64,000 nt of DNA from Auanema rhodensis (lineage: Eukaryota > Nematoda > Chromadorea > Rhabditida > Rhabditidae). This document shows, piece by piece, positions 48,701 through 62,036 of this stretch. A model generated the notes under the pieces. It was not told where the DNA came from. It ran no database searches and saw nothing but the letters and a program-made list of their open reading frames with translations. The position numbers and the translations under genes are program-made. Numbering within the stretch: the stretch's first letter is position 1; the number at the start of each line of letters is the position of its first letter. The stretch lies in contig OZ059895.1 in NCBI GenBank assembly GCA_964057225.1, positions 10,230,001 through 10,294,000 of the forward strand. The letters run 5' to 3'.

Positions 48701-49975
48701 AACTAGGTTTTGTGAGCATATATCCATAGTAATCATGTTTTGCGGCGGGTTCAACTTGCTATTTCGTTTGATTTTTATGAAAAATTAAATATTCTAAAAA
48801 TTTTATTTCTTGTCCTAGAAATACGTGCTACATCTCATTAAACTAAGAATTAGTTGATTGAGGAGGCAAAACAAATTTTGTTAGCACAGAAACATATTAA
48901 TCATATTTTATGGCGGGCTCAAGTTGCTATTTTGTTCGATTTTCATGAAAAAATAAAAATTTTAAAATGTTTATTTTTAGCCCTAGAAATACGTGCAACA
49001 TCTTACTCAACTCAAAATCAACTGTTTGATAATATAAATTAGGTTTTGTGAGCATATATCCATAGTAATCATGTTTTGCGGCGGGTTCAACTTGCTATTT
49101 CGTTTGATTTTTATGAAAAATTAAATATTCTAAAAATTTTATTTCTTGTCCTAGAAATACGTGCTACATCTCATTAAACTAAGAATTAGTTGATTGAAAA
49201 GGCAAAACAAATTTTGTTAGCACAGAACCATATTAATCATATTTTCCGGCGGGCTCAAGTTGCTATTTTGTTCGATTTTCATGAAAAAATAAAAATTTTA
49301 AAATGTTTATTTTTAGCCCTAGAAATACGTGCAACATCTTATTATCTAAGAGAATTTGAAAATTAAATAATTGAAAAAGTAAAACAGATTTTGTTAGCAC
49401 AGAAACATATTAATCATATTTTAAGGCGGGCTCAAGTTGCTATTTTGTTCGATTTTCTTAAAAAAATAAAAATTTTAAAATGTTTATTTTTAGCCCTAGA
49501 AATACGTGCAACATCTTATTATCTAAGAGAATTTGAAAATTAAATAATTGAAAAAGTAAAACAGATTTTGTTAGCACAGAAACATATTAATCATATTTTA
49601 AGGCGGGCTCAAGTTGCTATTTTGTTCGATTTTCATAAAAAAATAAAAATTTTAAAATGTTTATTTTTAGCCCTAGAAATACGTGCAACATCTTACTCAA
49701 CTCAAAATCAACTGTTTGATAATATAAACTAGGTTTTGTGAGCATATATCCATAGTAATCATGTTTTGCGGCGGGTTCAACTTGCTATTTCGTTTGATTT
49801 TTATGAAAAATTAAATATTCTAAAAATTTTATTTCTTGTCCTAGAAATACGTGCTACATCTCATTAAACTAAGAATTAGTTGATTGAGGAGGCAAAACAA
49901 ATTTTGTTAGCACAGAACCATATTAATCATATTTTAAGGCGGGCTCAAGTTGCTATTTTGTTCGATTTTCATGAA

Positions 49976-50093
49976 TAACAAAATTTGTTTTACTTTTTTA
50001 ATCAACTAATTCTCAGTTGAATGAGATGTAGCACGTACTTCTATGACAAGAAATAAATTTTTTAGAATATTTATTTTTTCATAAAAATCAAAC
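49976..50093 (-). repeat. 118-bp inverted satellite scrap, copy 3 of 4
   Basis: Same junctions and variants, 7760 bp from the first copy. Downstream flank matches the first copy for about 550 bp, then differs. Confidence 0.93.
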
Positions 50094-51989
50094 CAACTTG
50101 CTATTTCGTTTGATTTTTATGAAAAATTAAATATTCTAAAAATTTTATTTCTTGTTCTAGAAATACGTGCTACATCTCATTAAACTAAGAATTAGTTGAT
50201 TGAAAAGGCAAAACAAATTTTGTTAGCACAGAACCATATTAATCATATTTTCCGGCGGGCTCAAGTTGCTATTTTGTTCGATTTTCATGAAAAAATAAAA
50301 ATTTTAAAATGTTTATTTTTAGCCCTAGAAATACGTGCAACATCTTACTCAACTCAAAATCAACTGTTTAATAATATAATTCAGGTTTTGTGAGCATATA
50401 TCCATAGTAATCATGTTTTGCGGCGGGTTCAACTTCCTATTTCGTTTGATTTTTATGAAAAATTAAATATTCTAAAACTTTTATTTCTTGTCCTAGAAAT
50501 ACGTGCTACATCTCATTAAACTAAGAATTAGTTGATTGAGGAGGCAAAACAAATTTTGTTAGCACAGAAACATATTAATCATATTTTATGGCGGGCTCAA
50601 GTTGCTATTTTGTTCGATTTTCATGAAAAAATAAAAATTTTAAAATGTTTATTTTTAGCCCTAGAAATACGTGCAACATCTTACTCAACTCAAAATCAAC
50701 TGTTTGATAATATAAATTAGGTTTTGTGAGCATATATCCATAGTAATCATGTTTTGCGGCGGGTTCAACTTGCTATTTCGTTTGATTTTTATGAAAAAAT
50801 AAATATTCTAAAAATTTTATTTCCTGTCCTAGAAATACGTGCTACATCTCATTAAACTAAGAATTAGTTGATTGAAAAGGCAAAACAAATTTTGTTAGCA
50901 CAGAACCATATTAATCATATTTTCCGGCGGGCTCAAGTTGCTATTTTGTTCGATTTTCATGAAAAAATAAAAATTTTAAAATGTTTATTTTTAGCCCTAG
51001 AAATACGTGCAACATCTTATTATCTAAGAGAATTTGAAAATTAAATAATTGAAAAAGTAAAACAGATTTTGTTAGCACAGAAACATATTAATCATATTTT
51101 AAGGCGGGCTCAAGTTGCTATTTTGTTCGATTTTCTTAAAAAAATAAAAATTTTAAAATGTTTATTTTTTGCCCTAGAAATACGTGCAACATCTTACTCA
51201 ACTCAAAATCAACTGTTTGATAATATAAACTAGGTTTTGTGAGCATATATCCATAGTAATCATGTTTTGCGGCGGGTTCAACTTGCTATTTCGTTTGATT
51301 TTTATGAAAAATTAAATATTCTAAAAATTTTATTTCTTGTCCTAGAAATACGTGCTACATCTCATTAAACTAAGAATTAGTTGATTGAAAAGGCCAAACA
51401 AATTTTGTTAGCACAGAACCATATTAATCATATTTTCCGGCGGGCTCAAGTTGCTATTTTGTTCGATTTTCATGAAAAAATAAAAATTTTAAAATGTTTA
51501 TTTTTAGCCCTAGAAATACGTGCAACATCTTATTATCTAAGAGAATTTGAAAATTAAATAATTGAAAAAGTAAAACAGATTTTGTTAGCACAGAAACATA
51601 TTAATCATATTTTAAGGCGGGCTCAAGTTGCTATTTTGTTCGATTTTCATAAAAAAATAAAAATTTTAAAATGTTTATTTTTAGCCCTAGAAATACGTGC
51701 AACATCTTACTCAACTCAAAATCAACTGTTTGATAATATAAACTAGGTTTTGTGAGCATATATCCATAGTAATCATGTTTTGCGGCGGGTTCAACTTGCT
51801 ATTTCGTTTGATTTTTATGAAAAATTAAATATTCTAAAAATTTTATTTCTTGTCCTAGAAATACGTGCTACATCTCATTAAACTAAGAATTAGTTGATTG
51901 AGGAGGCAAAACAAATTTTGTTAGCACAGAACCATATTAATCATATTTTAAGGCGGGCTCAAGTTGCTATTTTGTTCGATTTTCATGAA

Positions 51990-52107
51990 TAACAAAATTT
52001 GTTTTACTTTTTTAATCAACTAATTCTCAGTTGAATGAGATGTAGCACGTACTTCTATGACAAGAAATAAATTTTTTAGAATATTTATTTTTTCATAAAA
52101 ATCAAAC
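51990..52107 (-). repeat. 118-bp inverted satellite scrap, copy 4 of 4
   Basis: Same junctions and variants, 9774 bp from the first copy. The following diverged monomer with GTGCGTCATC (near 52694) is also shared with copies 1 and 2. Confidence 0.93.
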
Positions 52108-55100
52108 CAACTTGCTATTTCGTTTGATTTTTATGAAAAATTAAATATTCTAAAAATTTTATTTCTTGTTCTAGAAATACGTGCTACATCTCATTAAACT
52201 AAGAATTAGTTGATTGAAAAGGCAAAACAAATTTTGTTAGCACAGAACCATATTAATCATATTTTCCGGCGGGCTCAAGTTGCTATTTTGTTCGATTTTC
52301 ATGAAAAAATAAAAATTTTAAAATGTTTATTTTTAGCCCTAGAAATACGTGCAACATCTTACTCAACTCAAAATCAACTGTTTAATAATATAATTCAGGT
52401 TTTGTGAGCATATATCCATAGTAATCATGTTTTGCGGCGGGTTCAACTTCCTATTTCGTTTGATTTTTATGAAAAATTAAATATTCTAAAACTTTTATTT
52501 CTTGTCCTAGAAATACGTGCAACATCTTATTATCTAAGAGAATTTGAAAATTAAATAATTGAAAAAGTAAAACAGATTTTGTTAGCACAGAAACATATTA
52601 ATCATATTTTAAGGCGGGCTCAAGTTGCTATTTTGTTCAATTTTTATGAAAAATTAAAAGTTTTAAAATGTTTATTTTTAGCCCTAAAAATACGTGCGTC
52701 ATCTTAGTCAACTCAAAATCAACTGTTTAATAATATAATTTAGGTTTTGTGAGCATATATCCATAGTAATCATGTTTTGCGGCGGGTTCAACTTGCTATT
52801 TCGTTTGATTTTTATGAAAAATTAAATATTCTAAAACTTTTATTTCTTGTCCTAGAAATACGTGCTACATCTCATTAAACTAAGAATTAGTTGATTGAGG
52901 AGGCAAAACAAATTTTGTTAGCACAGAACCATATTAATCATATTTTAAGGCGGGCTCAAGTTGCTATTTTGTTCGATTTTCATAGAAAAATAAAAATTTT
53001 AAAATGTTTATTTTTAGCCCTAGAAATACGTGCAACATCTTACTCAACTCAAAATGAACTGTTTGATAATATAAACTAGGTTTTGTGAGCATATATCCAT
53101 AGTAATCATGTTTTGCGGCGGGTTCAACTTGCTATTTCGTTTGATTTTTATGAAAAATTAAATATTCTAAAAATTTTATTTCTTGTTCTAGAAATACGTG
53201 CTACATCTCATTAAACTAAGAATTAGTTGATTGAAAAGGCAAAACAAATTTTGTTAGCACAGAACCATATTAATCATATTTTCCGGCGGGCTCAAGTTGC
53301 TATTTTGTTCGATTTTCATGAAAAAATAAAAATTTTAAAATGTTTATTTTTAGCCCTAGAAATACGTGCAACATCTTATTATCTAAGACAATTTGAAAAT
53401 TAAATAATTGAAAAAGTAAAACAGATTTTGTTAGCACAGAAACATATTAATCATATTTTAAGGCGGGCTCAAGTTGCTATTTTGTTCGATTTTCATGAAA
53501 ACATAAAAATTTTAAAATGTTTATTTTTAGCCCTAGAAATACGTGCAACATCTTACTCAACTCAAAATCAACTGTTTGATAATATAAATTAGGTTTTGTG
53601 AGCATATATCCATAGCAATCATGTTTTGCGGCGGGTTCAACTTGCTATTTCGTTTGATTTTTATGAAAAATTAAATATTCTAAAAATTTTATTTCTTGTC
53701 CTAGAAATACGTGCTACATCTCATTAAACTAAGAATTAGTTGATTGAGGAGGCAAAACAAATTTTGTTAGCACAGAACCATATTAATCATATTTTAAGGC
53801 GGGCTCAAGTTGCTATTTTGTTCGATTTTCATAAAAAAATAAAAATTTTAAAATGTTTATTTTTAGCCCTAGAAATACGTGCAACATCTTACTCAACTCA
53901 AAATCAACTGTTTGATAATATAAACTAGGTTTTGTGAGCATATATCCATAGTAATCATGTTTTGCGGCGGGTTCAACTTGCTATTTCGTTTGATTTTTAT
54001 GAAAAATTAAATATTCTAAAAATTTTATTTCTTGTCCTAGAAATACGTGCTACATCTCATTAAACTAAGAATTAGTTGATTGAAAAGGCAAAACAAATTT
54101 TGTTAGCACAGAACCATATTAATCATATTTTCCGGCGGGCTCAAGTTGCTATTTTGTTCGATTTTCATGAAAAAATAAAAATTTTAAAATGTTTATTTTT
54201 AGCCCTAGAAATACGTGCAACATCTTATTATCTAAGAAAATTTGAAAATTAAATAATTGAAAGAGTAAAACAGATTTTGTTAGCACAGAAACATATTAAT
54301 CATATTTTAAGGCGGGCTCAAGTTGCTATTTTGTTCGATTTTCATAGAAAAATAAAAATTTTAAAATGTTTATTTTTAGCCCTAGAAATACGTGCAACAT
54401 CTTACTCAACTCAAAATCAACTGTTTGATAATATAAACTAGGTTTTGTGAGCATATATCCATAGTAATCATGTTTTGCGGCGGGTTCAACTTGCTATTTC
54501 GTTTGATTTTTATGAAAAATTAAATATTCTAAAAATTTTATTTCTTGTCCTAGAAATACGTGCTACATCTCATTAAACTAAGAATTAGTTGATTGAGGAG
54601 GCAAAACAAATTTTGTTAGCACAGAACCATATTAATCATATTTTCCGGCGGGCTCAAGTTGCTATTTTGTTCGATTTTCATGAAAAAATAAAAATTTTAA
54701 AATGTTTATTTTTAGCCCTAGAAATACGTGCAACATCTTACTCAACTCAAAATCAACTGTTTGATAATATAAATTAGGTTTTGTGAGCATATATCCATAG
54801 TAATCATGTTTTGCGGCGGGTTCAACTTGCTATTTCGTTTGATTTTTATGAAAAATTAAATATTCTAAAAATTTTATTTCTTGTCCTAGAAATACGTGCT
54901 ACATCTCATTAAACTAAGAATTAGTTGATTGAAAAGGCAAAACAAATTTTGTTAGCACAGAACCATATTAATCATATTTTCCGGCGGGCTCAAGTTGCTA
55001 TTTTGTTCGATTTTCATGAAAAAATAAAAATTTTAAAATGTTTATTTTTAGCCCTAGAAATACGTGCAACATCTTATTATCTAAGAGAATTTGAAAATTA

Positions 55101-55437
55101 AATAATTGAAAAAGTAAAACAGATTTTGTTAGCACAGAAACATATTAATCATATTTTAAGGCGGGCTCAAGTTGCTATTTTGTTCGATTTTCATGAAAAA
55201 ATAAAAATTTTAAAATGTTTATTTTTAGCCCTAGAAATACGTGCAACATCTTACTCAACTCAAAATTAACTGTTTGATAATATAAATTAGGTTTTGTGAG
55301 CATATATCCATAGCAATCATGTTTTGCGGCGGGTTCAACTTACTATTTCGTTTGATTTTTATGAAAAATTAAATATTCTAAAACTTTTATTTCTTGTCCT
55401 AGAAATACGTGCTACACCTCTTTGAACTAAGAATTAG

Positions 55438-57912
55438 TTGATTGAGGAGGCAAAACAAATTTTGTTAGCACAGAACCATATTAATCATATTTTCCGGCGG
55501 GCTCAAGTTGCTATTTTGTTCGATTTTCATGAAAAAATAAAAATTTTAAAATGTTTATTTTTAGCCCTAGAAATACGTGCAACATCTTACTCAACTCAAA
55601 ATCAACTGTTTGATAATATAAATTAGGTTTTGTGAGCATATATCCATAGTAATCATGTTTTGCGGCGGGTTCAACTTGCTATTTCGTTTGATTTTTATGA
55701 AAAATTAAATATTCTAAAACTTTTATTTCTTGTCCTAGAAAAACGTGCTACATCTCATTAAACTAAGAATTAGTTGATTGAAAAGGCAAAACAAATTTTG
55801 TTAGCACAGAACCATATTAATCATATTTTCCGGCGGGCTCAAGTTGCTATTTTGTTCGATTTTCATGAAAAAATAAAAATTTTAAAATGTTTATTTTTAG
55901 CCCTAAAAATACGAGCAACATCTTATTACCTAAGAAAATTTGAAAATTAAATAATTGAAAAAGTAAAACAGATTTTGTTAGCACAGAAACATATTAATCA
56001 TATTTTAAGGCGGGCTCAAGTTGCTATTTTGTTCGATTTTCATGAAAAAATAAAAATTTTAAAATGTTTATTTTTAGCCCTACAAATACGTGCAACATCT
56101 TACTCAACTCAAAATCAACTGTTTGATAATATAAATTAGGTTTTGTGAGCATATATCCATAGTAATCATGTTTTGCGGCGGGTTCAACTTGCTATTTCGT
56201 TTGATTTTTATGAAAAATTAAATATTCTAAAATTTTTATTTCTTGTCCTAGAAATACGTGCTACATCTCATTAAACTAAGAATTAGTTGATTGAAAAGGC
56301 AAAACAAATTTTGTTAGCACAGAACCATATTAATCATATTTTCCGGCGGGCTCAAGTTGCTATTTTGTTCGATTTTCATGAAAAAATAAAAATTTTAAAA
56401 TGTTTATTTTTAGCCCTAGAAATACGTGCAACATCTTATTATCTAAGAAAATTTGGAAATTAAATAATTGAAAAAGTAAAACAGATTTTGTTAGCACAGA
56501 AACATATTAATCATATTTTAAGGCGGGCTCAAGTTGCTATTTTGTTCGATTTTCATGAAAAAATAAAAATTTTAAAATGTTTATTTTTAGCCCTACAAAT
56601 ACGTGCAACATCTTACTCAACTCAAAATCAACTGTTTGATAATATAAATTAGGTTTTGTGAGCATATATCCATAGTAATCATGTTTTGCGGCGGGTTCAA
56701 CTTGCTATTTCGTTTGATTTTTATGAAAAATTAAATATTCTAAAATTTTTATTTCTTGTCCTAGAAATACGTGCTACATCTCATTAAACTAAGAATTAGT
56801 TGATTGAAAAGGCAAAACAAATTTTGTTAGCACAGAACCATATTAATCATATTTTCCGGCGGGCTCAAGTTGCTATTTTGTTCGATTTTCATGAAAAAAT
56901 AAAAATTTTAAAATGTTTATTTTTAGCCCTAGAAATACGTGCAACATCTTATTATCTAAGAAAATTTGGAAATTAAATAATTGAAAAAGTAAAACAGATT
57001 TTGTTAGCACAGAAACATATTAATCATATTTTAAGGCGGACTCAAGTTGCTATTTTGTTCGATTTTCATGAAAAAATAAAAATTTTAAAATGTTTATTTT
57101 TAGCCCTAGAAATACGTGCAACATCTTACTCAACTCAAAATCAACTGTTTGATAATATAAATTAGGTTTTGTGAGCATATATCCATAGCAATCATGTTTT
57201 GCGGCGGGTTCAACTTGCTATTTCCTTTGATTTTTATGAAAAATTAAATATTCTAAAAATTTTATTTCTTGTCCTAGAAATACGTGCTACATCTCATTAA
57301 ACTAAGAATTAGTTGATTGAGGAGGCAAAACAAATTTTGTTAGCACAGAACCATATTAATCATATTTTAAGGCGGGCTCAAGTTGCTATTTTGTTCGATT
57401 TTCATGAAAAAATAAAAATTTTAAAATGTTTATTTTTAGCCCTAGAAATACGTGCAACATCTTACTCAACTCAAAATCAACTGTTTAATAATATAATTCA
57501 GGTTTTGTGAGCATATATCCATAGTAATCATGTTTTGCGGCGGGTTCAACTTCCTATTTCGTTTGATTTTTATGAAAAATTAAATATTCTAAAACTTTTA
57601 TTTCTTGTCCTAGAAATACGTGCTACATCTCATTAAACTAAGAATTAGTTGATTGAAAAGGCAAAACAAATTTTGTTAGCACAGAACCATATTAATCATA
57701 TTTTCCGGCGGGCTCAAGTTGCTATTTTGTTCGATTTTCATGAAAAAATAAAAATTTTAAAATGTTTATTTTTAGCCCTAGAAATACGTGCAACATCTTA
57801 TTATCTAAGAGAATTTGAAAATTAAATAATTGAAAAAGTAAAACAGATTTTGTTAGCACAGAAACATATTAATCATATTTTATGGCGGGCTCAAGTTGCT
57901 ATTTTGTTCGAT
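55438..57912 (+). repeat. Distant copy of array block 38706-41180
   Basis: Matches 38706-41180 at an offset of 16732 bp. Shared rare variants: TACGAGCAACATCTTATTACC, TTTGGAAATTAAAT (twice), CCCTACAAATACG, TTAAGGCGGACTC and ATTTCCTTTG. Just upstream, 53740-55437 matches 35823-37520 at 17917 bp, so 1185 bp (849+336) was gained or lost between the two copies. Confidence 0.85.
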
Positions 57913-60466
57913 TTTCTTAAAAAAATAAAAATTTTAAAATGTTTATTTTTTGCCCTAGAAATACGTGCAACATCTTACTCAACTCAAAATCAACTGTTTG
58001 ATAATATAAACTAGGTTTTGTGAGCATATATCCATAGTAATCATGTTTTGCGGCGGGTTCAACTTGCTATTTCGTTTGATTTTTATGAAAAATTAAATAT
58101 TCTAAAAATTTTATTTCTTGTCCTAGAAATACGTGCTACATCTCATTAAACTAAGAATTAGTTGATTGAAAAGGCAAAACAAATTTTGTTAGCACAGAAC
58201 CATATTAATCATATTTTCCGGCGGGCTCAAGTTGCTATTTTGTTCGATTTTCATGAAAAAATAAAAATTTTAAAATGTTTATTTTTAGCCCTAGAAATAC
58301 GTGCAACATCTTATTATCTAAGAGAATTTGAAAATTAAATAATTGAAAAAGTAAAACAGATTTTGTTAGCACAGAAACATATTAATCATATTTTAAGGCG
58401 GGCTCAAGTTGCTATTTTGTTCGATTTTCTTAAAAAAATAAAAATTTTAAAATGTTTATTTTTTGCCCTAGAAATACGTGCAACATCTTACTCAACTCAA
58501 AATCAACTGTTTGATAATATAAACTAGGTTTTGTGAGCATATATCCATAGTAATCATGTTTTGCGGCGGGTTCAACTTGCTATTTCGTTTGATTTTTATG
58601 AAAAATTAAATATTCTAAAAATTTTATTTCTTGTCCTAGAAATACGTGCTACATCTCATTAAACTAAGAATTAGTTGATTGAAAAGGCAAAACAAATTTT
58701 GTTAGCACAGAACCATATTAATCATATTTTCCGGCGGGCTCAAGTTGCTATTTTGTTCGATTTTCATGAAAAAATAAAAATTTTAAAATGTTTATTTTTA
58801 GCCCTAGAAATACGTGCAACATCTTATTATCTGCGAGAATTTGAAAATTAAATAATTGAAAAAGTAAAACAGATTTTGTTAGCACAGAAACATATTAATC
58901 ATATTTTAAGGCGGGCTCAAGTTGCTATTTTGTTCGATTTTCATAAAAAAATAAAAATTTTAAAATGTTTATTTTTAGCCCTAGAAATACGTGCAACATC
59001 TTACTCAACTCAAAATCAACTGTTTGATAATATAAACTAGGTTTTGTGAGCATATATCCATAGTAATCATGTTTTGCGGCGGGTTCAACTTGCTATTTCG
59101 TTTGATTTTTATGAAAAATTAAATATTCTAAAAATTTTATTTCTTGTCCTAGAAATACGTGCTACATCTCATTAAACTAAGAATTAGTTGATTGAGGAGG
59201 CAAAACAAATTTTGTTAGCACAGAACCATATTAATCATATTTTCCGGCGGGCTCAAGTTGCTATTTTGTTCGATTTTCATAAAAAAATAAAAATTTTAAA
59301 ATGTTTATTTTTAGCCCTAGAAATACGTGCAACATCTTACTCAACTCAAAATCAACTGTTTAATAATATAATTTAGGTTTTGTGAGCATATATCCATAGT
59401 AATCATGTTTTGCGGCGGGTTCAACTTCCTATTTCGTTTGATTTTTATGAAAAATTAAATATTCTAAAAATTTTATTTCTTGTCTTAGAAATACGTGCTA
59501 CATCTCATTAAACTAAGAATCAGTTGATTGAAAAGGCAAAACAAATTTTGTTAGCACAGAACCATATTAATCATATTTTCCGGCGGGCTCAAGTTGCTAT
59601 TTTGTTCGATTTTCATGAAAAAATAAAAATTTTAAAATGTTTATTTTTAGCCCTAGAAATACGTGCAACATCTTATTATCTAAGAAAATTTGAAAATTAA
59701 ATAATTGAAAAAGTAAAACAGATTTTGTTAGCACAGAAACATATTAATCATATTTTAAGGCGGGCTCAAGTTGCTATTTTGTTCGATTTTCATGAAAAAA
59801 TAAAAATTTTAAAATGTTTATTTTTAGCCCTACAAATACGTGCAACATCTTACTCAACTCAAAATCAACTGTTTGATAATATAAATTAGGTTTTGTGAGC
59901 ATATATCCATAGTAATCATGTTTTGCGACGGGTTCAACTTGCTATTTCGTTTGATTTTTATGAAAAATTAAATATTCTAAAACTTTTATTTCTTGTCCTA
60001 GAAATACGTGCTACATCTCATTAAACTAAGAATTAGTTGATTGAAAAGGCAAAACAAATTTTGTTAGCACAGAACCATATTAATCATATTTTCCGGCGGG
60101 CTCAAGTTGCTATTTTGTTCGATTTTCATGAAAAAATAAAAATTTTAAAATGTTTATTTTTAGCCCTAGAAATACGTGCAACATCTTATTATCTAAGAAA
60201 ATTTGAAAATTAAATAATTGAAAAAGTAAAACAGATTTTGTTAGCACAGAAACATATTAATCATATTTTAAGGCGGGCTCAAGTTGCTATTTTGTTCGAT
60301 TTTCATGAAAAAATAAAAATTTTAAAATGTTTATTTTTAGCCCTACAAATACGTGCAACATCTTACTCAACTCAAAATCAACTGTTTGATAATATAAATT
60401 AGGTTTTGTGAGCATATATCCATAGTAATCATGTTTTGCGGCGGGTTCAACTTGCTATTTCGTTTG

Positions 60467-60821
60467 TGTCACATAGTTATCATTCATACTGTAATACACA
60501 TTGAGTTATAGTCTAGGAAATCTATAGTTATAGTTAAGACCTACTTTTTGATCTATAATAGTTAAGTGGTGCGTGAGACTTAACGAAGAATATAGTTCTT
60601 TTTGGTGTTGAATAAGACTTGTTGTCCTGGCTCGGACGTTCTATATTTTTATAGTGTTGAGTTTCTATCGACATTAGCTTTGGTAGCTATATCGATATAG
60701 TTAGTATATTTATTTCTGTTTGTCTTGTTGATTATTTGTTGTTTTAGTAAAGACTCTTTTTGTATTTTGGACTTAGTGATTAAAAGAAAGTGAACCTTTT
60801 GATATTCGTTACGCTTTCGCA
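60467..60821 (+). repeat. 5' LTR of retrotransposon copy 2
   Basis: 355 bp, TG...CA, equal to the copy 1 LTR apart from two substitutions (60599 A to T, 60721 C to T). The 24-bp stem-loop and the 14-bp palindrome are preserved. The TGGGGGCC primer-binding-like site follows at 60822. Confidence 0.78.
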
Positions 60822-60928
60822 TGGGGGCCGAACCAACTTTCAACAAAAATCTAAGTACTATCTCGAAGTAGTTTGTCGGTATTACATACATTTTCTTTCT
60901 TTTCGCGCTCAAAACAAACTAATAAGAC

Positions 60929-61882
60929 ATGCATTGCTCTTTTCGAGAGGCTATTGAACACCTCTTGGCCCAAAAAGTCGACAATGCTAGGAGAGAACTT
61001 GCAGTATGGAGAGATAATTGCTGCGAGTCGGCGAAGACGCAATCAGTAAAGGAGACGCGTAAAGCGAAATTCTTTGATAAAGCTTACTTAACAGTAGGTG
61101 ATGTCTTGGCGGCGCTAGAGAATGAAATAGTAGAGCGCATATGCGAACTGCATATGGCCAGCGCTTTAGGAGAGGCGGAACAGTGGACGATGGATGTACT
61201 GCAACTGTTCCGAGAGTGGAATATAGAAGGGAGCGAGGGACTCCAACAGTTGGTGAGTAAGCTGCGGGCTGAGAAAACGCAGTCCGTGCGCGTGTTGCAG
61301 GAGGCAACGGCTCAGATGGAGCTACTTGAGAGCCGAGTAGCCACGCTTTCAGATGAAAACGCGCAACTCCAAGAGGAGACGCGTCGGTTAGCGCTAGAGC
61401 TGAAGGAGAAAGACGTAATAAGAGGTAGACGGGGTAGCCCAGAGTCGGCTACAACGAGCAGCACAGAGAGTGAAAGGACAGATCAGTTGTTCACAAGCCT
61501 CATGGCTCAGCTGAAAGAGTCTATGGAGAGGGCGTCAGTGACGCTGGAAGTGCAAGCAGTAAGGGCTAACGCCTTACCGGATCTAACAAAATTTAGGGGA
61601 GAGAGTCCAGCGGACTCACAGGTACTGGCTAAGCATATAGCAATTTTCAGAATGAAGTACCCACTCAGTGCGTTTAGTGAAGAGGAACGCTGCATTCTTT
61701 TCGAAGCCTCGCCCGAAGGCAAACCGTTGTCGGTGTTCCGGTCGGCTCCTGAAAGTACCTTGGAAGGTAAGCTAGTTTACCTAAAAGAGGCAATAAAAGG
61801 GCACGAAGGCGTTCGTTCAACTTCATGTGGACTTTCATACAGTTGGTTAAAATACGGACTACTGAATATTGATATTGAATGA
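60929..61882 (+). CDS. gag: Gag N-terminal and capsid part, retrotransposon copy 2
   Basis: 317-codon frame identical to that of copy 1 except Leu262 to Pro (61713). Coiled coil at residues about 104-162, Ser/Thr/Glu-rich hinge, then a capsid-like region. It ends in the foreign antisense segment in the same way as copy 1, so the disruption predates the duplication. The 5' end lies 108 bases after the LTR, with no other ATG in the leader that opens a longer frame. Confidence 0.75.
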   Translation: MHCSFREAIEHLLAQKVDNARRELAVWRDNCCESAKTQSVKETRKAKFFDKAYLTVGDVLAALENEIVERICELHMASALGEAEQWTMDVLQLFREWNIEGSEGLQQLVSKLRAEKTQSVRVLQEATAQMELLESRVATLSDENAQLQEETRRLALELKEKDVIRGRRGSPESATTSSTESERTDQLFTSLMAQLKESMERASVTLEVQAVRANALPDLTKFRGESPADSQVLAKHIAIFRMKYPLSAFSEEERCILFEASPEGKPLSVFRSAPESTLEGKLVYLKEAIKGHEGVRSTSCGLSYSWLKYGLLNIDIE

Positions 61883-62029
61883 AGCTAGGTCTTCTGCTTT
61901 CATTCTAGCAGTACAATAGTACTGTTTTGGTGGTAAAGATGGTAATACTTTGCCATAATTTATTGGGTGATTATAGAGGTAAGGAAACTGTCCTTTACTC
62001 ATATCAGATACACCAAATGCCATTAAATT
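61877..62029 (-). pseudogene. Antisense family B DNA polymerase-like fragment, copy 2
   Basis: Counterpart of 8690-8842: KGQFPYLYN and LPPKQYY on the minus strand, with one difference (Asn to Lys, base 61949). Its presence in both copies shows that it entered gag before the duplication. Confidence 0.45.
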
Positions 62030-62036
62030 ATTCAAG

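Larger units (their letters stand above)
15579..60466 (+). repeat. Main satellite array, plus orientation, about 45 kb
   Basis: Uninterrupted A/B/C satellite with higher-order organisation and no gene, RNA or mobile element. 15.6-18 kb is A-C/A-B-C; 18.7-22.2 kb has a variant subfamily (AGCCTCAGAAA, ACCGATTTTGTTAGCCCAG, TTTGTTAACACAG); 23.5-34 kb has 2025- and 4263-bp repeats; 33.3-38.4 kb is a regular 849-bp ladder; 41.6-48.1 kb is a 3367-bp repeat with inverted scraps; 53.7-58 kb repeats the 35.8-41 kb block; the last kilobase repeats the sequence left of retrotransposon copy 1. Conserved GGCGGGYTCAASTTGCTATT and TAGAAATACGTGCWACATCT boxes recur in nearly every monomer. Confidence 0.97.

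Noticed and set aside
1-60466. Possible CRISPR array because of regular repeats
   Set aside because: Repeats are contiguous 168-bp monomers with no unique spacers, in a eukaryotic transposon context.
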